The position numbers and the translations under genes are program-made. DNA of 52,432 bases from 2-01-FULL-39-10-A sp964525395 (GTDB lineage Bacteria > Patescibacteriota > Microgenomatia > Levybacterales > UBA12049), in NCBI GenBank assembly GCA_964525395.1, contig CAZGGU010000005.1, positions 1 through 52,432 on the forward strand, in the 5' to 3' direction. The notes below the pieces were generated by a model that saw only the letters and a program-made list of their open reading frames with translations, had not been told where the DNA came from and made no database searches. Of this stretch, positions 34,582 to 44,100 are shown piece by piece. Every line of letters starts with the position of its first letter. The stretch's first letter is position 1.

Positions 34582-35544
34582 ATGAAATTCTTATTTTTCA
34601 CAAAAATAATTCTAAATAGATCAAAGTGCTTCAGCTTATTTTTTAGCTTCATTTTACTTAGCGCCCTTATCTTAATTCTGCCAGGTCTTAAGCCCGCTCA
34701 GGCGCAAACTGGCAATCAGATGCTTCGAATTTCACCTCTTATTTTCAATATTAACCTAAGTCCAGGTGCAACTTATAATTATAAGGTAACTATTGAAAAC
34801 TTAACTAGTGCTCCTCTCCCTGTAAAAGCTTATTTTGAAAACTTTCGCACCACTGATGAAGAAGGCGGATATATATTTGAGAATAAAACTGCCAACCCCC
34901 TAATCAATTGGTCAAGTGTAAATCCTAAAGACATGATTCTAAATCCTAAAGAGAAAAAAACTGTTGATCTTAAAATTCAGATTCCAGGAAAAGTTCCTTT
35001 CGGTGGATATTATGGCATTCTCTTCTTTGAACCAATTGTTGGAAATAGAACCAATCAAAAAACCCTAGTCTCAGCCAAAGTAGGAGCACTGCTTTTGGCC
35101 AACGTCGGGACGCTGACTAAACCAAGCGCACAAATCCTAGACTTTTCTATACCTACTCTTTCAGAATCAGATAACCTACCACTTCTTCTTAGGGTTCAAA
35201 ATAATGGCTTAAACCATTTCAGCGCTAAGCCAATTCTCAAGATAAAACCAATCTTAGGCAGCGAAGAAAAGATCTTTCTTGAAGAAAAGTTTGTTTTTCC
35301 AGGTAAAGTCAGACGTTGGGAAACATCGATTGACCTTAATCAAAAATGGCGAGGAATTTACAAAGCTGAACTTGCAATCTCCACTGGTCAGGGCGAACAA
35401 GTTTATGAGACTAAATATTTCATCTCTCTACCAATATCAAAAAGCTTATTAATATTACTTATAATATCACTAACTGCTTTTATCATTTTAAGACGCCAAA
35501 GAGTAATGAAAGCACTATCGATTTTGCTTAAGAATAAGGGCTAA
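34582..35544 (+). CDS. DUF916-like membrane-anchored surface protein (first copy)
   Basis: The 320-aa protein has a long signal peptide (FFSFILLSALILILPGL, cleavage after AQA). Two Ig-like beta domains follow. The first has RISPLIFNINLSPGATYNYK and PFGGYYGILFFEP, the layout of DUF916/WxL-interacting proteins. A C-terminal span (~288-306, SLLILLIISLTAFIIL) and a basic cytoplasmic tail end it. In Gram-positive WxL loci such proteins hold the secreted partner at the wall; by analogy this one may hold the product of 33510-34580, whose stop is 1 nt before. It is paralogous to 36712-37644. Confidence 0.75.
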   Translation: MKFLFFTKIILNRSKCFSLFFSFILLSALILILPGLKPAQAQTGNQMLRISPLIFNINLSPGATYNYKVTIENLTSAPLPVKAYFENFRTTDEEGGYIFENKTANPLINWSSVNPKDMILNPKEKKTVDLKIQIPGKVPFGGYYGILFFEPIVGNRTNQKTLVSAKVGALLLANVGTLTKPSAQILDFSIPTLSESDNLPLLLRVQNNGLNHFSAKPILKIKPILGSEEKIFLEEKFVFPGKVRRWETSIDLNQKWRGIYKAELAISTGQGEQVYETKYFISLPISKSLLILLIISLTAFIILRRQRVMKALSILLKNKG

Positions 35545-35550
35545 ATCCTC

Positions 35551-35580
35551 TTGACAAACAACTTTATTTATCCCAATAAT
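35551..35580 (+). promoter_or_regulatory. Leaderless promoter of the second surface operon
   Basis: TTGACA (35551-35556), an 18-bp spacer and AATAAT (35575-35580), then 5 nt to ATG 35586. Confidence 0.65.
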
Positions 35581-35585
35581 AGTAT

Positions 35586-36710
35586 ATGCGTTCAATCGGT
35601 AAATTCTCAAAGGTAAACACCAAGCTCCTTGCATTACTCTTCCTTTCTGTAGTTATTACGCTTACTGTGCCTGCATATTTCATTTCAACCTCCAAAGCAA
35701 ATGCGGGAACTTTTACACAGGCAAAGGTAATGATTGGAAATTCTCAAGCCTCTGCTGTCACCTACTATAATACCTACTTTACTGTAGCGAATACGACAGC
35801 AATTAAGCAGATAGACTTTAAATTCTGTACTCAAGCAGGAACATGGACAGATACTTGCACGGCACCAACTGGTTTCAGCGACTCATCAGCGGTAAGAGCT
35901 GCAGATAATATTACAGGAACTGGAAGAACTGACTCTCAGCCAGCAGCTAATCAATTTAGAACTGTAATCACTACACCAACCACCCAATCTCCATCAACAG
36001 TGAGCTATCAGTTGACTGGCGTAACTAATCAATCTACTACTAACGCCACGATGTATGTAAGAGTTATTACTTGGTCTGATACTGGAACTACTCAAATTGA
36101 TTACGGTCAGATGGCTGTAGCGATACTAACCTCTACTTCACTCGCCGTAACTGCAAATGTTAATCCTAATTTAACTTTCTCATTAGCAGCAGCTACATCA
36201 GGTACAGTTAATGGAGCCACTATTACGGTAACATCTGGAACTTCTGCTTCTACCATCCCACTAGGAACATTAGCATCTGGAGCACCATCAATTGCAGCAC
36301 ATGATGCGACGGTTTCTACTAATGCTTCTAACGGTTATACAGTTACAGCTTCTGCTTCTGCTACTCCGCCGCTTGTTTCTGGAGCAAATGATATAGATGC
36401 ATTCACTGGTACTAATGCCTCTCCAACCACTTGGTCTTCACCAAACGGTACTTCAGCAAATGTAAATACTGGTTATTTCGGCTACACCACAGAAGATTCA
36501 ACCCTAGGAACGGGAACAGCTGCGAGATTTACCACATCAGGAGGAAATAAATGGGCTGGAACAACTACTACCGGAATGGAAGTCATATATAGCGCTACAG
36601 GAGTTTCATCAGAGACAACTAGATTAGGATGGCAGGGAGAAGTTAATGCTCTTCAACCTTCAGGCTCATACACTGGTACAGTTGTACTTATAGCAACTCC
36701 GACATATTAA
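35586..36710 (+). CDS. Secreted beta-rich surface protein, WxL-locus-like (second copy)
   Basis: The 374-aa protein has a signal peptide (LLALLFLSVVITLTVPAYF, cleavage near ANA). A first beta domain (~38-200) contains two Cys (FKFCTQAGTWTDTC) that can pair. A Thr/Ser-rich domain (~205-370) has FGYTTEDSTLGTG, RFTTSGGNKWAG and the final SGSYTGTVVLIATPTY. The last domain matches that of the 33510 protein, so the two arose by duplication. It forms an operon with a DUF916-like protein (1-nt gap) and a cupredoxin-like protein (ATGA overlap). Confidence 0.8.
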   Translation: MRSIGKFSKVNTKLLALLFLSVVITLTVPAYFISTSKANAGTFTQAKVMIGNSQASAVTYYNTYFTVANTTAIKQIDFKFCTQAGTWTDTCTAPTGFSDSSAVRAADNITGTGRTDSQPAANQFRTVITTPTTQSPSTVSYQLTGVTNQSTTNATMYVRVITWSDTGTTQIDYGQMAVAILTSTSLAVTANVNPNLTFSLAAATSGTVNGATITVTSGTSASTIPLGTLASGAPSIAAHDATVSTNASNGYTVTASASATPPLVSGANDIDAFTGTNASPTTWSSPNGTSANVNTGYFGYTTEDSTLGTGTAARFTTSGGNKWAGTTTTGMEVIYSATGVSSETTRLGWQGEVNALQPSGSYTGTVVLIATPTY

Positions 36711-36711
36711 A

Positions 36712-37644
36712 ATGAATAAGGCTGCGCTTACAAATCTGCCTCTTAAGAGAAAGTTAGTACTGCTCACAATTCCACTACTATTAATAGCTGCATTTACTAT
36801 CCGCTTTACTGTCGTAGGACAGCAAGCTGATCAAGGATTAGAGATTTCTCCTCCGTCACAAGAAGTTCAAGTCGATCCAGGACAGAATATCACCATCACC
36901 TCTTCGATTACCAACAAAGGAACAAATGCAACTCCAATTACTGTAAGAATTGAAGATTTTACTGCTGTCGGAGATGAAGGACAAGTAGAACTTACAAGCG
37001 ATGAGACTTATTCGATAAAAAACTGGGGGAAAGTCACGCCCAATAAATTTACACTAAATCCAGGCCAATCCCAAGAGGTTAGGGCCACATTCTCAGTTCC
37101 AAAAGGTGCTGCTGGAGGAAGATATGGATCATTCGTATTCCAAGTGGCAGGAAAAGGCAGCGGAGATGCTGCGGCCCTTTCTCAAGAGATCGCCTCATTA
37201 TTCTTAGTCAGAATCTCAGGACCAGTAGATGAAAAGCTGACAGTTCTTAGCTTTGATGCTCCTAGGTTTTCTGAATTCGGACCTGTTCCGATGAGTATAA
37301 AAGTTAAAAACAGCGGAAATGTCCACGTAAAAGCTTATGGACTTATTAATGTAAAAGACACGTTTGGAAGGAAAGTAAAAGATGTAATCGTTTATGAAAC
37401 CAATGTTTTCCCAGGAGCAGACAGAGTCATATCTGCAAGCTTGCCAAATAAGTTTTTACTAGGCAAATACACTGCGACAGCAATCATTTACTATGGATCA
37501 GATCAGAAAGACACATTAAATGCAGAAACTACATTCTACGTGTTCCCTGTTAGAATCGCAGCTGTAATTCTAGCAATCATAGTCCTTCTCTTCTTATTCA
37601 GAAAGAGAATAAAGAAGGCCTTTAAAGCACTAGCCGGAAAATGA
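36712..37644 (+). CDS. DUF916-like membrane-anchored surface protein (second copy)
   Basis: The 310-aa protein has an N-terminal signal anchor (LVLLTIPLLLIAAFTIRFT). Ig-like domains begin EISPPSQEVQVDPGQNITIT and include GGRYGSFVFQV. A second beta domain (VKNSGNVHVKAYGLI) and a C-terminal span (~281-298, IAAVILAIIVLLFLF) with a basic RKRIKKAFKALAGK tail follow. It is a paralogue of 34582-35544. It follows the surface protein gene by 1 nt and overlaps the next gene by 4 nt, so the three are translated together. Confidence 0.78.
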   Translation: MNKAALTNLPLKRKLVLLTIPLLLIAAFTIRFTVVGQQADQGLEISPPSQEVQVDPGQNITITSSITNKGTNATPITVRIEDFTAVGDEGQVELTSDETYSIKNWGKVTPNKFTLNPGQSQEVRATFSVPKGAAGGRYGSFVFQVAGKGSGDAAALSQEIASLFLVRISGPVDEKLTVLSFDAPRFSEFGPVPMSIKVKNSGNVHVKAYGLINVKDTFGRKVKDVIVYETNVFPGADRVISASLPNKFLLGKYTATAIIYYGSDQKDTLNAETTFYVFPVRIAAVILAIIVLLFLFRKRIKKAFKALAGK

Positions 37645-38063
37645 TTAAGAAAATCGCAATCATAATTGCAGTCTTCGGACTGGGTTTTTTCACTCACGCA
37701 CTTCTAGTCCCCAATCTTTTCTCTCAAACACCTGACCTTGAGGCAACTAAAGCCAAAATCTTAGGCGACAAGACAGATCCAAATACTCCTGATTCTACTG
37801 TGACCAATAAATCTCTTACTATTACCTCCTTTAAAAATGAGAAATTCCATCCTTCCAAAATATTCATGAAGCAAGGCTACTACATAGGAATAAAGAATGA
37901 CGATCCAGATCATCTTATGTGGCTACTCTCAGAAACCAAAGAATTAACTACACCTCGAGGCTATGGACTTAGTGAGCAAATTAAACAAAGAATGGATAAA
38001 AAGGGAGAATTCGTAGTTTACGAGAAGAATTCTGAGGCTCCGCTTACCATTGTTGTTCAGTAG
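37641..38063 (+). CDS. Cupredoxin-like membrane-anchored protein
   Basis: The 140-aa protein has an N-terminal signal anchor (IAIIIAVFGLGFFTHALLV), a Pro/Thr/Asp linker and a single small beta domain (~58-140). That domain carries cupredoxin-style segments: ITSFKNEKFHPSKIFMKQGY, IKNDDPDHLMWLL and a final EAPLTIVVQ. His residues are present at the first two positions, but the Cys of the blue-copper site is missing. Copper binding is therefore uncertain; it may be a structural relative. The start overlaps the stop of the DUF916-like gene (ATGA). Confidence 0.65.
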   Translation: MIKKIAIIIAVFGLGFFTHALLVPNLFSQTPDLEATKAKILGDKTDPNTPDSTVTNKSLTITSFKNEKFHPSKIFMKQGYYIGIKNDDPDHLMWLLSETKELTTPRGYGLSEQIKQRMDKKGEFVVYEKNSEAPLTIVVQ

Positions 38064-38135
38064 AAGCTAGATATTAAAAAATAATTCCTCTAAATAACGA
38101 ACAAAATTAAAGATCGATCTTCCCCTCTTGGATTA

Positions 38136-41100
38136 TTAATTACCCACCTGAACAGCGCTCCAGTTGAACTTCAAATCCTGCTCAGCGGCTTTATTAAGGA
38201 TAATAGTGAATCCTGTTTCAGACTTATCCGTAACTGCGACCACGTAACCTGAATTTAATATCGCCTGCTTCTCAGTATCAGTACCGTCAACTGTTAAAGT
38301 CGTATTAATCAAAGGCTCGTTATCAAATTTCTTAGTAAATGTAACTTTTACTTTCTTAGTACCCTGGGAAATAGAAGCTGCACCAGCTGCATTTGAAGCA
38401 AACTGAACATTATTATCAAATCTTACTTTACCTTTAAAGACTACGTCATCGAAGAAGTTAGCTGTGCCAGTGACTACCAATTCTCCTGCCTTAAGAGGAT
38501 CAATTACCGTAAGCATTCCTTCAATCAAAGTATTTCCAGAAACATGTAATTTTTCAAAGTCGCCATTCTCACCCTGAGAAGCAATATTTTCTGAATTTAA
38601 TGAATCAATTTCATCTTGAGTTTGGTTAATCTGAGACGTAATCTGATTAATCTCAGCACTAGTCGTGGAAACTCCAAGCACTGAATTTAGCTGATCAATC
38701 TGAGACTGAAGTGAAGTAATCTTAGCTTCTGTTTCAGCTGGAGTAGATCCATTATTTTGAGCTCTTGAATCAATATACTGAGCCAAAGTCTTATCGCCGA
38801 TTCTTACTTCATCTGTTTTTATATTCAAAGAATCAGTAGTTATCGTTGTGACTTCGATAATGCCAGCTCTAAGTTTTCCAAATACACCCTCATTATACGC
38901 ACCATTCCTCTTAATGGCTTTATTGTCTCGCTTAACTAAACCTAAGCTTGTAGCCGGATCAACCTCGAGGTTCAAGTCTCCAGTATTAGTGAGGTAAACA
39001 TCCGGATCATAAAATCCTACCTTAATAAAGACTAAAATCTTGCCAACTGTATTTGGATCCGAATTATCATACGGCTCCATAGCTATACCGACAGTCTGCC
39101 CTGCTTCTGTAGCTTTCATGCCAACTCCGGGCTTGGAAGAAGACGTGATTCTATCTCCTACTTTAATCTTTCCATTTATACTTGAAACTTTAAGCGGAAT
39201 TCTTCCTGCTACAGTAAGCGGTCTTTCGTTATCATTCCAGCCACGATCTGGTAGATCTCTCAGATTAGCTTGAGCCGCTAAAAATCCAGGATTTTCAGAA
39301 ATTGCGCCAATAATTTCTCCCTGATATTCTTTATCAGACTTGGACGCAATTGATCTTCTATAAACATTCTCTTCGCTACTGTCATAAATAACTGATGTAA
39401 CGATATCTCCAGATTCAATTGAAGAATCAGTAACAGTAATATTTTCTGCATAGTCAGGAGTTCCAGTCACAAAACCATTGGTAGCTCTTCCCTGACCACC
39501 AGAAGTAAATGAAACTTGACCAGTCCCCGAATAGTCAAAACAAAGTCTTCCAGAACCAGCGCAGGTTCCATTTTGATCAATTGTCCAGTTTGAAGTGACA
39601 AAAGATCCTGCAGTCATAATTCCACTTGCTGACAAATCACCTGTTACATCCAATGCTACTGTTGGCGCTGAATTGCCAACCCCTACAAATCCTCCATTTG
39701 GCTGAAGCAAAACATATGATGTAGTTCTGGTAGCATTTGTTGTTCCCTGCAAAGATAGGTTACCATTTGCTACATCTGAGCCCGACACCACAGCATTATC
39801 TGCCGTAAATGTCATAGCAGTTAATCCACCCCACGAGACACTTGATGAAGTTGTAAGCGTAGTTAAGGCTGTAGCTGAAAAGGAAGTACCGCTTGTCATT
39901 GTTAAGTTCCCAGCTCCAATCGTGACATTTCCCGATGTATCTAGAACAAATCTATCTGTGAAAGTATTTGTAGCTTCAATCCCGGTAGCGTTTGACTGAG
40001 CTATTGCAAAAGAGTTTCCTGAACCATATGTTAATTTACCTGCTCCGCCAGATTTTTTAGTGAAACCAATTCTATTCGTTGTATAGTCCCAGCTAAAAAA
40101 CGTATCATCTGTAGCCCCTCTTAGGTTTCCATTTACCGCTATATTGGTCGCTGTTAACGCGAGTGTTCCAGCTGAAGCATTGCTTATAGTCGCTGAATTT
40201 TGTAAAGAAATATCCGTACCAATTGTTCCAGTTAAATTAAGCCCTGTGGTCACAGTTCCAGCAGTTCTTGAGAGAGTAAGAAGATTGGTTACAGTTCCAG
40301 CAGCAATATGCTGAATGAGAGTATTATTTGCTAGCGTACCAGCTGGATTATTAGTAGTTGCAGTGAATGGATTATATGCTGAAGATGTTGCAGCTACTAC
40401 ATCATTAGTGGTTGCAGGCGTAAGTGCTCCCTGAGCACTTCTACTCCAGTATCCAATCGTACCTGTAGTAGGAGCAGTAGAAGTTAAATTCTTAGATCCA
40501 TCTGTATATATTGCGGAAGAAGCAGATAAGCCTGAGAAGTTAATAGTTCCAGAAGAAGCGATACCTGTAGCTGCTGCGATTGCACCTGAGGAGTTAACCT
40601 GGAATTCTGAATTATTGCCTACATTGAACAGAGCATTGGGAGTAGAGTCTGTCCCGATTCCCACATTCCCATTTGCTGCAATTCTCAATCTTTCAGTTGA
40701 TGTACTAGGAGTAGTATTGGCATAGAAAATGATATCTCCGCCTTGATAGTTATATTGTTCAAAATCATTTCCAGACATACCGAAAAATGCTCCTTTACCA
40801 GCGCCTCCATTATTTAATATCTCAAGCCACGAAGTACTTGCATTGTTCTGAACGGACAGAGCATAATTGCCAAAACCGCTATCACCCACAGATCCGCTTG
40901 AGCCCGCAATTCTTGCTCTTCCATTGGAATCAAAAGGAACAACAGGATTAGTTGTATTAATACCTACATTCCCATAACCATTGCTTGGCATTACGATTAG
41001 TCTTCCAGAAACTGAAGTTTGAGGAGTTGATCCAGCAAGACCAAGCACTGCAAATCTAGCTGAAGCAGTAGATGTTCCACCTAACAAGAAATCCATAGTT

Positions 41101-44100
41101 GAGTTGATAGGAGCTAACGCTTTACCATCAGATGAAGTAGTCCACCAGTTGGTAGCAAGTCCAGCACCACAAGAGCCAAATGTAGGAGTTGTTCCACCAA
41201 GCAAGCATTGGGAAGATGTACCTGCTGTAGCTTGAGCGAGTACTCCTGATCCATTTGTGTAAAGCACTCCTCCATTTGAATTAAATGTGGAGAAAGTAAT
41301 AGTTCCACTTGAAGTAATTCCTGTAGCGGCTGAGATAGCACCAGCAGAGGTAACATTAAAGTTACCGTTCACATTAAACGCATCATCGGTCTTCAATGTA
41401 TCGGCAGCAGATCTATATAAATTTGTATCTCTGGAAGAACCAAAGGCGATGCCTGAAGCTGCAGTAGTATTATCTGCATTTCCAGATAGCCAAAGTGTCT
41501 GCGTACTAGCCGCATCTATTCTNNNNNNNNNNNNNNNNNNNNNNNNNNNNNNNNNNNNNNNNNNNNNNNNNNNNNNNNNNNNNNNNNNNNNNNNNNNNNN
41601 NNNNNNNNNNNNNNNNNNNNNNAGAGTATTGGTTCCTCTGTGCTGCGCCAAGTTATATAGCCCAACAACTGAAGCATTTGAAAAAGATTGAGAATTTCCG
41701 GAGTTAGTTCTTGATTCATTATAATTGGCTACATATGTCGCCGTAGAAGCCCCAGTAGGGTTAGCTGTAACCCTATTAAACTGCATCTGAGTGAATCCAG
41801 ATGTATCAGTTTTAGTTTCCTGAATTTCAAATCTATTGGTAGGCGCGGTAGTTCCAATACCTACGAAACCGCCTGAAGTATTATTATTTGGCATAAGCAA
41901 GATATTTCCTGTGGTATTTCCACCAATCGTCAAAGTTTGATTATTCGTTGCCTGCAAGGAGCCCGTTGAAGAATCAACTACGAAACTTCCAGCTACTGAA
42001 GCAGTTTGAGATCCTCTTGCATTATTCAGACCAAGTACTGCAAACTTAGCAGAAGTAGTTGCTTGGGAACCTAATAAGAAGTCCATAGTACTATTAATTG
42101 GTGTCAAAGCTTTTCCATCAGCTGAAGTAGTCCACCAGTTGGTTCCAGTTCCTGTTCCACAAGATCCCCATGATGCAGTCGACCCTCCGAGGAGACACTG
42201 AGAAGAAGTACCTGTGCTAAGTCCATTAGTACCCAGTGCTATTCCACCAGCTCTAGTGATAGTAAAGATTGGTGTACCAGAAGCAGAAGCTGTAAAAATA
42301 TCTTGTTGTTCTATTTGGTCAAAGACAGCCAATGATTTACCTGTAACAGCAAGTGTTAACGGATGAGTAACATAAAGTGCAGAATTTATAGAAGTCGTTC
42401 CCACTCCTAATTTGCCATTAACTACTAGATCAGCCGTTCCACTGCCTTCGTCACTTGAAATTCTTAAAACACCAGCTGCAGAACGCGAAATAAATACATC
42501 CGGAGCTACAGAAGTAGCATCCGACGTAGAAACCCATGATAGTGAAATATTATTTGACATAACAAAACCTCGTTGGGCTAAATTTTGAAAGAAGAATTTA
42601 GGTACACCTGCAGTTGTAAACGCTACGGAACCTCCTGCAGTCGACCCAAAATATAAACCAGTATTAGTCGATCCAGTAAGTGCAATATCTGGTACGGTTT
42701 TTGAACCACCGGGTACTAATATTTGCCCGCTACCAATAGTTAAAGCGCCATTCGGTGTGCTGGTTCCTATTCCTAGTCTACTATTTACTGTATCAAAAGT
42801 ACTAAAAACAGATCCAGCTTTATTACTTACTTGAATAAGCCCTGTGCTCGATCCACCTAAAGTCAAAGTCTGTCCATTAGTTGTTGCTAAATTTCCTCCT
42901 CCTGTGAGGAAAGTATTATTATTCGTGGTTCCAGCGGAAATGGAAGCTGTAGGAGTCCCCGAATTAACTCTTATAAATGCGAAGTCTGCTGAAGTGGTAG
43001 CTTGACCGCCTACTAAAAAATCGAGGGTTGAATTAAGTGGAACTATTGCACCGTTTAATACTTGGAAAGGAGATTGATTTGTTCCTGTTGCACAAGATCC
43101 AAATGTTGGAGTTGTTCCACCAAGCAAGCATTGAGACGAAGCTCCTGCACTTGTTTGACCAATAAGCCCAGTGGTTGAAGTGTATAAAATACCTCCTGCA
43201 TTTGCATATGCAGAGGCTGTTAACGCTCCATTATTGGCAATAATAAATCTTGTCGTTCCTGCAGCTGATGCTGTGAAGAGGTCATTGTCTCCCAATTTAT
43301 TTACAATCAAAGCAGCCTGCCCACCGGCATTTGGAGAAATCGAGATATTACCATTTCCTGCATTTGCTCCCAAAGTAATTCCACCAATATTTGAAACGTT
43401 TAATACTGTATTTCCTTGGGCGATTATCTGAAGTGGCATGGCAGTAGAATTGGCCATGGTTGAAATTTTCAAAATAGTTGTATTGTTTCCGCTCGATGCT
43501 GAATTCTCACCAATGGTAAATGCTGTTCTATTTAATGATGCTAATGACCAATTCCAAACTTGACCATTATCTCCAGAGTTAATTGTATTGGCGCCTGTAG
43601 CAGCTGTAATTGCAGATAGCGCTGATCCTGATCCAGCACCACATGCTGCATCTGTTGTATTACACAGTACTTTCCATTGTCCATTCTCATAAACACTAAT
43701 TTTTCCCGTAGAATCTATAGCCAGAGATCCATTGATGGCGGAAGGTAACGCTCCAGATGCCTGATCAAGTACTAGAAAATCTGGATTAGCAATTCCAGAT
43801 AAACCAGCTGAGCCAATAAAAACATAGCCTGAAGCCAAAGTACTGGATGGCTCAAGGTTAATATTTCCCGTAGAGCTTCCTCCTATTCTCAAACTTTGAT
43901 TCTTTGTAGTCTGGATTGATGCAGTATTGTCTAGAACAATTGAACCAGAAAGTGAAGCTGTTTGAGAACCTCTTGCATCATTCAAGCCAAGGACTGCAAA
44001 CTTAGCTGAAGTTGTGGCTTGTCCACCAAGAAGGAAATCCATAGTTGAGTTAATTGGAGTTAGTGCTTTTCCATCAGATGAAGTAGTCCACCAGTTAGTT

